Shown here one piece after another: positions 23,679 through 32,159 of a stretch of DNA of 64,000 nt. The DNA is from JADFMN01 sp964529975 (GTDB lineage: Bacteria; Armatimonadota; Fimbriimonadia; Fimbriimonadales; Fimbriimonadaceae): positions 19,064 through 83,063 of the forward strand of contig CAZGXW010000003.1 in the NCBI GenBank assembly GCA_964529975.1, written 5' to 3'. Every line of letters starts with the position of its first letter. Within the stretch, counting starts at the first letter, position 1. The notes under the pieces are model-generated. The model saw only the letters and a program-made list of their open reading frames with translations, made no database searches and was not told the origin of the DNA. Both the position numbers and the translations under genes were made by a program.

Positions 23679-25871
23679 ATGCTTTCCTGCCTCCTTTTCC
23701 TGTTTGGGCGTCCGGCCGACCTAGCCGAACTCGATGCGCTAGCCAGGGCTCGGGACGTCAGAGGCATCATGGCCCACGCTGGACCTGGGCTGAAAGAGCA
23801 GGACTTTTCGTTCCTCACGCGCCAAGGCGCGTTCGGAACGGGTCGGTCAGGTTGGCACGCCTACCAGTTGGACGACCCAGCAGGAGGGAAAGCGTACGTC
23901 GTGTTCGGCACCGCGCTCACAACGCAAGACTTTGGCGAGTTCATCTTCGAGTACTCGGGCGGAAAACTCACGAGGCTGCAAGACGAAAGGGAGACGCGGG
24001 GATACAAAGTCAGGCATCTCGAATTCGACCTGAGCTTTGTTCCGAGCCAAAAGCGCGCGAACGCCGTAGCGAAGGTGACTATCGACCGGGCGCAGGGCGC
24101 GGAGGGAAGCGTGCACCTGCGGCTCTCACCGAACTACAAGGTCACAAGGGTGTCGACGGCGAGCGGTTCACCGATGCCATTTGTGCAGGCCAGCGGCGTC
24201 GTCTCCATCGCCATGCCGTCAGTGCCCCAAAGCACTGTCACGCTCACCTATTCGGGTGTCGTCGACCAGCCGCAGTTCGCAGGCGCGATCACTCACGACG
24301 AGGTCATGTTGACGAACGACTATTGGTGGCCATCGATTGGACGACAACCGGCCACGGTCACGACCACGACCACGGTGCCTGCTAACTGGCTCGTCGTGAC
24401 CCACGGCAACAAGGTCAGCGACACAGTCCAGGGCGAGAACCGAGTAGTCAGATACCAGATGGACGTGCCGATCTCGTACCTCAGCCTTTCCGCCGGGCCG
24501 TTCCTGCACGAGCAGAAGAAGGTCGGCAAGGTCACCTATCACGTGTGGTCGAGGCGGATGTCGCAAGAGGACATGAGGATGCAACTAGAACTCATGCCCC
24601 CGGTCATCGAGTTCTACGAACGGTTCGCTCCCTACCCCTTCACCGACTTCGGCGCGATGGTGACCGAACTCTACGGCGGCGGAGCCTTGGAGGCCTACTC
24701 GTTCGCGACCTACGGCACGGGCTGGCTGCCGGACGAGGACACGCACGAACCGGCCCACACCTGGTGGGGCGGCGTCGTGTCGAACACCTACCTGAATAGT
24801 TACTGGAACGAGAGTTTCGCCAACTTCGCCGGTGGCATGTACCAGCGCGAAGTCGCGATCGGCAACACGAACGAGCGTCGGCACGCCTTCGTCAGTCAGT
24901 CGCAGGTCGGACGTGACTACAACCGCGTCGCGGTCGCAAAGGCCGGGGCCTTTGAGGGCGGTATCGCTTCCTCGATGGGGTACGGCAAGGGCGGGGAAGT
25001 CCTGCAACAACTCGAGTACGAGATCGGGACAGCGAAGATGGTCGAAGCCATGAAGACCTGGATCGCAGACAACCCCAAGGGCGTCGCTGGCGAATGGTCT
25101 GGCTTTGAAAAGGCCGTGGCCAAGGTCACGGATCAGGACATGGACTGGTTTTTCCAGCCTTGGCTCTACACTCCAGGCGCGCCCTCGTTCCAGATCACTG
25201 AACTCGGTTACGAAGGCGGCGCAGTCCGCGGATTGGTCGACTTCAAGGGCACGCCTTACCGCATCAAGTGCCAGGTCTACGTTGAGATGGACGACGGTTC
25301 AAAGGTTTTGACGGACGTTGTGCTCAACCCTCAGCGAAAAGAGGGCGTGAGCGAGTTTAGTTTCGTCATGCCTAGCAAGCCGTCGTTCGTGTCCTTCGAC
25401 CCCTACGACCGCATCTTGCGCGAGCGGGGGCCTGCGCCACAGATGCGCCTTTCAAACAGGCTAGGACGGCTCCAGTTGGTCGTTGATCCCGCGCGCCGTG
25501 AGTACGCGGCCACCTTTTCAGACTTCAACAGCCGTGCGGGCGCATCTGTACCGACCGACCCGGCTGGGAGTTTCTTTGTCGGCCACCCCGACTCGATGCC
25601 GATCATGAAGGACCTCTGTCGAAGGGCAGGGTTTACGGTGAACGGCGACAAACTCACCTATGACGGCACGACGATCGACCTTCGACAGGGCGCGGCCATG
25701 GCACTCATAGACCTTGGAAACGGCCGCGTGTGCGCGATCGGACTTGGCGTCACCCAGCGCGATCCTAGCGTAGGAATCGCGAGCCTAGCGCTCGTGGACG
25801 ACTACGGCCGATTCTTGCGAGGCAGAACCGAGCCAAGGCGCGAGGGCGCAACGGTCTTCAGACTGCCCTAA
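23679..25871 (+). CDS. Exported M1-family metallopeptidase
   Basis: A 730-residue gluzincin. The ATG at 23679 gives a hydrophobic N-terminus (MLSCLLFLFG) and sits 8 nt after a -10 box; the frame is open further upstream but without signals. Residues about 110-250 form the M1 N-terminal beta saddle. GGALEAYSF stands where GAMEN occurs in aminopeptidases. The zinc site is HEPAH (H356, E357, H360) and the third ligand is in WNESFA (E378). The spacing from H360 to this glutamate is one residue shorter than the usual HEXXH-18-E. A region from about 580 on is extra. It shares 4 bp with the convergent parB. Confidence 0.88.
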   Translation: MLSCLLFLFGRPADLAELDALARARDVRGIMAHAGPGLKEQDFSFLTRQGAFGTGRSGWHAYQLDDPAGGKAYVVFGTALTTQDFGEFIFEYSGGKLTRLQDERETRGYKVRHLEFDLSFVPSQKRANAVAKVTIDRAQGAEGSVHLRLSPNYKVTRVSTASGSPMPFVQASGVVSIAMPSVPQSTVTLTYSGVVDQPQFAGAITHDEVMLTNDYWWPSIGRQPATVTTTTTVPANWLVVTHGNKVSDTVQGENRVVRYQMDVPISYLSLSAGPFLHEQKKVGKVTYHVWSRRMSQEDMRMQLELMPPVIEFYERFAPYPFTDFGAMVTELYGGGALEAYSFATYGTGWLPDEDTHEPAHTWWGGVVSNTYLNSYWNESFANFAGGMYQREVAIGNTNERRHAFVSQSQVGRDYNRVAVAKAGAFEGGIASSMGYGKGGEVLQQLEYEIGTAKMVEAMKTWIADNPKGVAGEWSGFEKAVAKVTDQDMDWFFQPWLYTPGAPSFQITELGYEGGAVRGLVDFKGTPYRIKCQVYVEMDDGSKVLTDVVLNPQRKEGVSEFSFVMPSKPSFVSFDPYDRILRERGPAPQMRLSNRLGRLQLVVDPARREYAATFSDFNSRAGASVPTDPAGSFFVGHPDSMPIMKDLCRRAGFTVNGDKLTYDGTTIDLRQGAAMALIDLGNGRVCAIGLGVTQRDPSVGIASLALVDDYGRFLRGRTEPRREGATVFRLP

Positions 25872-26728
25872 AGCTCGATCCCGAGCAGGTCGAGGATCCT
25901 CTGCAGGTCCTCATCCGAATAGAACGGAACCGAGATCTTGCCTCCCTCGTCGTGGGTCGAGATCATGACCGGGGTTCCGAACAGTTCGCTGAGTTGGCTC
26001 TCTAGTGCGACCATGTTCGGATCCTTGTCCGCCTTAGGCCGCTTCTCGCTTGTTTCTCGGACAACGGCCGGCTCGTCCTCGTGCGAAACGCCACGGGCGA
26101 GGCGTTCGACATCGCGCACGGACAAGCCCTCCTCCATCACTTGGCGGAACAAGGAGAGTTGGAGCGCCTCGCTCTCGATCATCAAGAGGGCGCGGGCGTG
26201 CCCTTCGGTGATGTCGCCCTTGCCGAGAGCCCTTTGGACCGCGTCGGGCAACTTGAGCAGGCGCATCGTGTTCGCGACCGCTACGCGGGACTTGCCGACC
26301 TTCTGGGCGATTTCGTCCTGGCTCAGGCCGAACTCGCCGTTCAGTTGCCGATAAGCGATGGCGCAGTCGATCGGGGAGATGTCTTCTCGCTGGACGTTTT
26401 CGATCAACGCCATCTCGAGCGAGTCCTGTGCGCTCGCGGGCCGTACGATCACGGGCACTTCTTCCAGGCCGGCCAGTTTCGCAGCGCGGAGGCGCCTCTC
26501 ACCTGCGATCAGTTCGTATTCGCCGTCGGCGATGGGGCGCACGATGAGCGGCAAGAGCACCCCGACCTCTCGGATCGACTGGGCGAGTTCTTCGAGGGCC
26601 TCCTCATCGAAGTGCCGGCGAGGCTGACGAGAGTTCGGCCTGATCGCCTCGACCTCGATGGAGGTGGGCGCAGCGTCGCCTTGCTCGCCCAAGAGTTGGG
26701 TCAAGCCTTTGCCTAGAGCGCGACGCAT
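25868..26728 (-). CDS. parB: Chromosome partitioning protein ParB
   Basis: A 286-residue CTP-binding DNA clamp that loads at parS sites. The N-terminal domain has QPRRHFDEEALEELAQSI, the GERRLRAAK box and ENVQRED, which together form the CTP pocket. A helix-turn-helix follows (LSQDEIAQKVGKSRVAVANTMRLLKLP), then the GHARALL segment and the C-terminal dimerisation region (FYSDEDLQRILDLLG). It overlaps parA by 16 bp. I did not find a palindromic parS-like 16-mer near the genes. Confidence 0.95.
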   Translation of the reverse strand: MRRALGKGLTQLLGEQGDAAPTSIEVEAIRPNSRQPRRHFDEEALEELAQSIREVGVLLPLIVRPIADGEYELIAGERRLRAAKLAGLEEVPVIVRPASAQDSLEMALIENVQREDISPIDCAIAYRQLNGEFGLSQDEIAQKVGKSRVAVANTMRLLKLPDAVQRALGKGDITEGHARALLMIESEALQLSLFRQVMEEGLSVRDVERLARGVSHEDEPAVVRETSEKRPKADKDPNMVALESQLSELFGTPVMISTHDEGGKISVPFYSDEDLQRILDLLGIEL

Positions 26729-27498
26729 TCCTGCAAGACCTCATCGACGAGGGCGCGGTATGCGACGGCGCCTTTGGACTCTGGAAAACGAGTGACGGCG
26801 GGCTGTCCGAAACTCGGTGCCTCGCTCAAGCGCACGTTGCGCGGGATGACGATCTGGGACACCTTTGTCCCGAAGTAGCCTTGGACCTCTTCAACCACGT
26901 TCTGCGCCAGATTGTTGCGCCCATCGTACATGGTCAAAAGGACCTTGGCGACCTCCAGCCTCGGGTTGATCCTCCGTCGGACGACATCAATTGTGGTCAG
27001 CAAGTGTGAGATCCCCTCCATGGCATAGAACTCGGTCTGAAGAGGGACGAGGATCTTGTCACAGGCGGCCAAGATGTTCACCGTAAGGAGGCCGAGGCTC
27101 GGGGGGGCGTCGATGATGATCCACTCGTAGTCTTTATAAACGCCAAGCAAGGCCTCCCGGAGAATCTGCTCCTTACCGACGGCGTTATGGAGGATCGGCT
27201 CGACGCCAGCCAGATCGAGGGTCGCGGGAACCAAGTCGAGGTTGTCCGCGACGTTGACCACCGCAGAGCGGACAGCGTCGGATGATTCCGGCTCGTTGAC
27301 CGTCTTCTGGATGACCTCGAACAGCGTGCCCTTGACGCTCTGCTTGTCGACACCAAGCCCGGTCGTGGCATTGCCCTGGGGGTCGGCGTCGATGAGAAGC
27401 GTCCGGTGGCCCTTTTCAGCCAGCCCGGCGGCCAGATTCACGGCCGTCGTGGTCTTTCCCACGCCGCCCTTCTGATTCACGATTCCCCAGATAGGCAC
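26713..27498 (-). CDS. parA: Chromosome partitioning ATPase ParA
   Basis: A 261-residue deviant Walker-type ATPase (KGGVGKTT at 10-17, switch segments DADPQGNATTGLG and IIIDAPPSLGLLTVNIL) that forms ATP-dependent dimers on the nucleoid and moves ParB complexes. The GTG at 27498 gives the normal family N-terminus (PIWGIVNQKGG) and lies 6 nt after CATAAT, a -10-like box; an alternative GTG at 27546 would add 16 unrelated residues. parA and parB form one operon read leftwards. Confidence 0.95.
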   Translation of the reverse strand: MPIWGIVNQKGGVGKTTTAVNLAAGLAEKGHRTLLIDADPQGNATTGLGVDKQSVKGTLFEVIQKTVNEPESSDAVRSAVVNVADNLDLVPATLDLAGVEPILHNAVGKEQILREALLGVYKDYEWIIIDAPPSLGLLTVNILAACDKILVPLQTEFYAMEGISHLLTTIDVVRRRINPRLEVAKVLLTMYDGRNNLAQNVVEEVQGYFGTKVSQIVIPRNVRLSEAPSFGQPAVTRFPESKGAVAYRALVDEVLQECVAL

Positions 27499-27504
27499 GC
27501 GTCC

Positions 27505-27510
27505 ATTATG
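27505..27510 (-). promoter_or_regulatory. -10-like box (CATAAT) of parAB
   Basis: CATAAT, 6 nt before the GTG at 27498; supports that start. Confidence 0.4.
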
Positions 27511-27567
27511 GCGACCGGCCCGGGACGGCCCAAAGAGGGCGCTCACGAGTTATCCGGAAGGCTTTCC

Positions 27568-27600
27568 ACAAAGAAACACACGCGCCCGGAGGCGCGTGTG
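27568..27600 (-). terminator. Rho-independent terminator of the flagellin gene
   Basis: On the minus strand CACACGCGCC and GGCGCGTGTG form a perfect 10-bp stem over TCCG, followed by TTTCTTTGT, 29 nt after the flagellin stop. Confidence 0.85.
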
Positions 27601-27629
27601 CGAGGGTTGGTGGTACGGAGGACGAAAAA

Positions 27630-29090
27630 CTAGCCGCCGCCCAGCAGGCTGAGCACGCTCTGGGCCGACTGGTTGGCCTGGGCCAGGACGGCCATGCCGC
27701 TCTGGCGCAGAATCTGGACCTTGGTGAACTCGGTCATCTCCTTGGCGATGTCCGCATCGCGGATCGTGCTCTCGGAGGCGCTCATGTTCTCGGCGGCGAC
27801 CGCAAGCGACCGCGTCGTGGACTCGAGGAAGTTCTTCTGGAACGAGCCAAGGTTGCCGCGGAGCAGGGCGACGCCGGCAATCGCGTCGTCGATGATGCGG
27901 ATCGCGTCTTCGGCGCCTTGCGCCGTCGTGAGGTCGATGTCTGCGAGGGTGCTGCCCGGAACGGCGTTGGTGCCCATGTCACGGGCGAAGAAACTGGGAA
28001 TGCCGAAGTCGACGTTTTGGCCCGCAAGTGCTCCGATCTGGAAGCGCATTGTGCCGACGCTCAACTGGCCGACGACCGTGGCCGCCGCGTTGTTGTTGCC
28101 AGCGACCGAGATGACCATCTTGTTCCCTGAGGCTGAGGTGAGGGTTAGACCGTCCACGCCTGGGCCTTGGCCACCTGTGAAGGTCTCGGTGGTGGTTCCG
28201 CTCGGTTCGATGGGCACCTGGACAGTGAAGACCGCGTCCGCGCCGACGGCCGGGTTGGCCGCGGCGTTTCCGTTCAGGATGTCCGAGGTCTCGAGGTAGT
28301 TGATCGGGAAATTAGAGCCGTAGCGGAGCGAAGTCAGTTGGATGGAGACGCCGCCGCCATTCGCGACGATTGCCGCGCCGACGCCCGTGCTCGACGACTT
28401 CTCATTGATCATCGCGGCAACGTCCGAGACCGTCTGGCCTGCGGTGACTGTAAAGGTGGTGCCATTCAGCACGAACGTCCCTGCGTTCACCGCTGTGCTC
28501 GCATCGGCGTAGACCGTGGCCATCGGGCCTGTGGTCGTCTGGGTCGCCTGGGTCACGCGGGTCACGGTGATCGGGCCTTCGGCGACCGTCTCGCCGTTGA
28601 ACTCGCCGCCAATGTAGAGGCTGGTCAAAAGGTCGGTCCGGGTGATGCCTGCGTTGGTGCCTGCACTGCCGTTGAGCAATTTCTTGGTGCCCCACGAGGT
28701 GTGGGTGGCGATGCGGTCGATCGATTGCACGACAGAGCGCACCTGGGCCTGGTTGGCGGCAAGTTGGTTTGAGTCCACGACGGCCGAGTTCGCCGAGTGG
28801 ATGGCGAGGCTGCGGAGGCTCAGGATCAGCCTCTGGACCTCGTCCAGCGCGCCTTCGGCGGTCTTGGCCATGTTCACGGCGTCCTGGGTGTTGCGGAGTG
28901 CCTGGTCCAGCCCCTTGATGTGGGCGCGGAGGCCTTCGCTGATGATCATGCCGGCAGGATCGTCTCCTGCGGAGTTGATCCGCAGGCCAGTCGCCAGCCG
29001 CGTGGTCACCCCGTGCAGCTGTTCGTCGGTGATGTTGAGGTGCCTGAGCGCCGTCATCGCCGGGATGTTCGTATTGATCCTAAGACTCAC
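27630..29090 (-). CDS. fliC: Flagellin
   Basis: A 486-residue flagellin. The conserved N-terminal D0/D1 region (MSLRINTNIPAMTALRHLN to about residue 150, with RLATGLRINSAGDDPAG) and the C-terminal D1/D0 region (about 395-486, ending LAQANQSAQSVLSLLGGG) build the filament core. The middle (about 150-390) is a Thr/Ala/Gly-rich variable surface domain. The start is GTG with a weak GGAGAC site upstream. It has its own terminator. No other flagellar, chemotaxis or FliW/FliS gene is in the window, so it is a single-gene locus beside parAB. Confidence 0.95.
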   Translation of the reverse strand: MSLRINTNIPAMTALRHLNITDEQLHGVTTRLATGLRINSAGDDPAGMIISEGLRAHIKGLDQALRNTQDAVNMAKTAEGALDEVQRLILSLRSLAIHSANSAVVDSNQLAANQAQVRSVVQSIDRIATHTSWGTKKLLNGSAGTNAGITRTDLLTSLYIGGEFNGETVAEGPITVTRVTQATQTTTGPMATVYADASTAVNAGTFVLNGTTFTVTAGQTVSDVAAMINEKSSSTGVGAAIVANGGGVSIQLTSLRYGSNFPINYLETSDILNGNAAANPAVGADAVFTVQVPIEPSGTTTETFTGGQGPGVDGLTLTSASGNKMVISVAGNNNAAATVVGQLSVGTMRFQIGALAGQNVDFGIPSFFARDMGTNAVPGSTLADIDLTTAQGAEDAIRIIDDAIAGVALLRGNLGSFQKNFLESTTRSLAVAAENMSASESTIRDADIAKEMTEFTKVQILRQSGMAVLAQANQSAQSVLSLLGGG

Positions 29091-29199
29091 TTTCGTCTCC
29101 GGGCAGGTTCAAACACGGCTAAAGTGCCTGTTTTCTGCGATTCCTGTGTGAGATTCTCGGCTGAACGTGGAAGAACTATAGGCCGCTTCAGGGCCTGTA

Positions 29200-29238
29200 C
29201 AAAAAACTAGAGCCCGGCGGGGGTTCCGTCGGGCTCTA
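29200..29238 (-). terminator. Rho-independent terminator of the glycine-rich protein gene
   Basis: On the minus strand TAGAGCCCG and CGGGCTCTA pair around a GC-rich loop and are followed by a TTTTTT run, 18 nt past the stop codon. Confidence 0.85.
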
Positions 29239-29255
29239 ATTTGGGGCCTCAGGGC

Positions 29256-31019
29256 TTACCAGCGAGGTCGGAAGCGGTCGACCCGGAAGTACGCTATCTC
29301 GTAGCCTTCACGGTCTCGCTCCATGACGATCGTGTGGTACTTGGTGTCGGTACCGCCCCAAGGGTCGCGATAGACGTGCTCGGCCTCGATCACGTACTGG
29401 CCTCGACCGTAGCGGACGTCCCTGACCCTGTACTCCAGGGTGTCGGTGCCTTCGACGATGTCAGCCAGCATGTCGTAGAAGTCCTCGCTCCGCATTTGGT
29501 AATCGTCGTCGTCCTCGAGTTGGACGTGGACGTACCCGCCTCGCGGGACCATGTTGTCCATGTAACGGACGCTGCCTCGCTCGAACGCCGTGACGAGGTT
29601 GTCGATCTGGTAGTCGATCACGTCGTAGCGGTCTTCGTAGCGCTGGTAGCCACCGTAGTAGCCGTACCTGGGGCGTCGCCATTCGTAGTGCTCGTTCGCG
29701 AAGATCACGAACCGTACGTTGCCGATCACGACCCGGACGCTGGCGATGTAGCCAGGAACGTGCGGGTAGTAGTAGAACGGCGAAGCGTAGCAGTGCCCCG
29801 GGATGTACGAGAACGTGTAGTGCGGGTAGTAGAACCAGTTGTCGTTCCAACCTGGGTTGTAGTGGCAGTAGCCCGAGCGGAACGGGTTGTTCCGCACCGT
29901 CCGGTCCTCTCGGTAGACGTTGATTCCACCGTTGCCTCGGATCACCGGGGCCGTGTTGATCTTGATCTGGTTTGATCGCGATCTCGAGGCTGTAAGGTTG
30001 TTCGAAGATCCGTAGTTGACCTGGCCGCTGCGCGAGGGAACTGATTTTTGGAACGGGGCGCGTCGGAGAAGATCGCTGTTTCGCTGGCCGTTCTCAGTAG
30101 TCGGCCTTCCGTAGCCTTGGCTGCTGCCAGACGAGGAAGATCCGCCGCCACGGTTCAGGGTGCCATTCGAAGAGCCACCTTGGTTGCCGCGCGAGCCGCC
30201 GTTAGACGAGCCGCCAGAGGACGACCCTCCGCCTTTCGTACCGCCAGATGACGAGCCGCCGCTGTTGCTTCCCCCGCCTTTGCCTAGGCCGCCACCGGAC
30301 TGGCCGCCGCCGTTGGACGAACCGCCGCCGGACTGTCCACCTTTCGTAGGAGGCTCGACCTTTCCGCCGCCGCCGCCCTTGGAACCGCCACCGTTCGAAG
30401 ATCCACCGCCAGACTGACCGCCCTTGGTCGGGGGCTCGGTCTTTCCGCCGCCGCTTCCGCTGCCGCCGCCCTTCGAGCCGCCGCCTGATTGACCGCCACC
30501 GTTGTTGCTGCCGCCCCCTTTTCCAAGACCGCCGCCGGACTGGCCGCCCTTGTCGCCGCCGCTCTTTGGGGGCTCGGACTTGCCGCCACCCTTAGACTCG
30601 CCGCCGCTCTTCGGGGGCTCGGACTTGCCGCCACCCTTNNNNNNNNNNNNNNNNNNNNNNNNNNNNNNNNNNNNNNNNNNNNNNNNNNNNNNNNNNNNNN
30701 NNNNNNNNNNNNNNNNNNNNNNNNNNNNNNNNNNNNNNTCGCCGCCGCTCTTCGGGGGCTCGGACTTGCCGCCACCCTTAGACTCGCCGCCTCCGCGCGA
30801 ACCGCCACCGCGCGTGTCGCCGGACGAAGAGCCTCCGCCCTTCGAGCCGCCTCCACGGGTGTCGCCGCCCTTCGACTCGCCGCTCTTAGAGCCGCCAGAA
30901 GAGCCGCCCTTGTTCTCGCCGCCGCCCTTCTTGAGTTGGGCAGAGGCCTCCATGGGCGTCAGGGAAACAATCGCAAGTACCGCGAGCGCGGGTACGAACC
31001 ACTTTCTCAAAGTCATCAT
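29256..31019 (-). CDS. Secreted glycine/serine/lysine-rich repetitive protein with aromatic C-terminal domain (contains assembly gap)
   Basis: 587 codons are counted, including 100 undetermined bases, so the true length is unknown. It has a signal peptide (cleavage near EASAQ, residue 28). A disordered Gly/Ser/Lys region of about 330 residues follows, with a 15-residue repeat KGGGKSEPPKSGGES and related KTEPPTKGGQSGGGS units. A folded C-terminal domain (about 400-587) is rich in Tyr, Arg and Asp (GYCHYNPGWNDNWFYYPHY, RPRYGYYGGYQRYEDRYD). I know no family for it. A cell-surface or matrix role is an inference from composition. A TATAGT box (31049-31054) and CGAGGTTT ribosome site precede the ATG. 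Confidence 0.75.
   Translation of the reverse strand: MMTLRKWFVPALAVLAIVSLTPMEASAQLKKGGGENKGGSSGGSKSGESKGGDTRGGGSKGGGSSSGDTRGGGSRGGGESKGGGKSEPPKSGGXXXXXXXXXXXXXXXXXXXXXXXXXXXXXXXXXXKGGGKSEPPKSGGESKGGGKSEPPKSGGDKGGQSGGGLGKGGGSNNGGGQSGGGSKGGGSGSGGGKTEPPTKGGQSGGGSSNGGGSKGGGGGKVEPPTKGGQSGGGSSNGGGQSGGGLGKGGGSNSGGSSSGGTKGGGSSSGGSSNGGSRGNQGGSSNGTLNRGGGSSSSGSSQGYGRPTTENGQRNSDLLRRAPFQKSVPSRSGQVNYGSSNNLTASRSRSNQIKINTAPVIRGNGGINVYREDRTVRNNPFRSGYCHYNPGWNDNWFYYPHYTFSYIPGHCYASPFYYYPHVPGYIASVRVVIGNVRFVIFANEHYEWRRPRYGYYGGYQRYEDRYDVIDYQIDNLVTAFERGSVRYMDNMVPRGGYVHVQLEDDDDYQMRSEDFYDMLADIVEGTDTLEYRVRDVRYGRGQYVIEAEHVYRDPWGGTDTKYHTIVMERDREGYEIAYFRVDRFRPRW
30553..30783. repeat. 45-bp in-frame tandem repeat interrupted by the assembly gap
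   Basis: Units at 30553-30597, 30598-30638 (cut by Ns) and 30739-30783 are nearly identical. The copy number in the real genome is unresolved. Confidence 0.85.
30639..30738. other. Assembly gap of 100 N
   Basis: Exactly 100 Ns placed inside a tandem repeat; the size is a placeholder. Confidence 0.98.
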
Positions 31020-31125
31020 AAACCTCGTCGTTGAAGTCGTCAGTACCTACTATAACGTCCATTCAGCCTAGGAGTTACTTCGGTCTGCCTGAACCTTATA
31101 GGCCCAGGTGCCAAGATCTAGATCA

Positions 31126-32136
31126 ATGAGTCCGAAAAGGGTGGCACTAATACCGGGTGACGGGATCGGCCCGGAGATCATGGACGCGACCGTCAGCATC
31201 CTAGAGGCCACCGGTTTCAAGCCCGAGTGGGTCAGGCTTGAGGCTGGGCTGAGCGCTGTGGAGAAGGGCATGCCTGCCGTGCCTCCTGAGACCCTCGACG
31301 CCATCCGCGAGATCGGAGTTGCTCTCAAAGGCCCCACAACGACTCCCAAGGGCAGTGGGCATAGCAGCGCTAACGTGCAACTCCGCAAGGCCCTCGACCT
31401 GTTTGCAAACGTCCGCCCGATCAAGACGCTCCCGGGCCTCAAGGGTCCGTTTGCGCACATGGACGTGGACATCATCATCGTTCGCGAGAACACGGAGGAC
31501 CTCTATGCCGGGTTGGAGTACCAGCCTCACCCCGACGTCGCGCAATCGATCAAGGTGATCACCAGGCAGGGCTCGCGCAGACTGTTTGAGTACGCCTTCG
31601 ACATGGCGCGCAAGCAGGGCCGCAAGCGCGTCACCGTCGTCCACAAGGCCAACATCATGAAACTCTCCGACGGGCTGTTCCTCGAGGAGTTCTACAACGT
31701 CGCCAAGCAGAACTCTGACCTAGTCTCTGACGACATCCTCGTCGACAACTGCTGCATGCAACTGGTGACCAGGCCCCAGCAGTTCGACGTCCTCGTGACG
31801 GAGAACCTCTATGGCGACATCATCAGCGACCTCTGCGCAGGCCTTGTGGGAGGGTTGGGGCTCGCCCCAGGCGCCAACATTGGCAAGACCTGTGCGGTGT
31901 TCGAGGCCGTGCACGGCTCCGCGCCAGACATTGCCGGAAAGGGAGTCGCTAATCCGACCGCCCTGTTGCTTTCGGCTCTCATGATGCTGCGGCACCTCGG
32001 GCAGAACGAGCAGGCCGACCGCATCATGAACTCGGTCCTGAGGGTGTGTCAGGACGGCAAGTGTCTGACCATGGACCTTGGCGGCAAGGCGAACACGCAG
32101 GAGTACACGAAGGAAGTCATCTCCTGTTCGGTGTGA
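31126..32136 (+). CDS. icd: Isocitrate dehydrogenase, NAD-type (beta-decarboxylating family)
   Basis: A 336-residue enzyme converting isocitrate to 2-oxoglutarate and CO2. Motifs: ALIPGDGIGPEIM, QLRKALDLFANVRPIKTLPG, VRENTEDLYAGLEYQ (the IDH form; LeuB has RELTGG here), DNCCMQLVTRPQQFDVLVTENLYGDI and HGSAPDIAGKGVANP. Asp-Ile in the last motif is the pattern of NAD-dependent enzymes; NADP enzymes have Lys-Tyr. Homoisocitrate dehydrogenase is a less likely alternative. ATG 31126 gives the normal family N-terminus; a GTG 18 nt upstream is possible. Confidence 0.88.
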   Translation: MSPKRVALIPGDGIGPEIMDATVSILEATGFKPEWVRLEAGLSAVEKGMPAVPPETLDAIREIGVALKGPTTTPKGSGHSSANVQLRKALDLFANVRPIKTLPGLKGPFAHMDVDIIIVRENTEDLYAGLEYQPHPDVAQSIKVITRQGSRRLFEYAFDMARKQGRKRVTVVHKANIMKLSDGLFLEEFYNVAKQNSDLVSDDILVDNCCMQLVTRPQQFDVLVTENLYGDIISDLCAGLVGGLGLAPGANIGKTCAVFEAVHGSAPDIAGKGVANPTALLLSALMMLRHLGQNEQADRIMNSVLRVCQDGKCLTMDLGGKANTQEYTKEVISCSV

Positions 32137-32159
32137 CGCTACACTAGCGTTAGCCCCGC

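Noticed and set aside
29100..29160. Sigma-28 or sigma-54 promoter for flagellin
   Set aside because: GGCAC and TTTAGCCG occur upstream but the spacing and second half do not fit either consensus.
30553..30783. 45-bp repeats considered as a CRISPR array
   Set aside because: Units are directly adjacent with no spacers and encode a protein repeat in frame.
31126..32136. Second isopropylmalate dehydrogenase
   Set aside because: The substrate loop reads RENTED as in isocitrate dehydrogenases, not RELTGG as in LeuB at 42181-43224.
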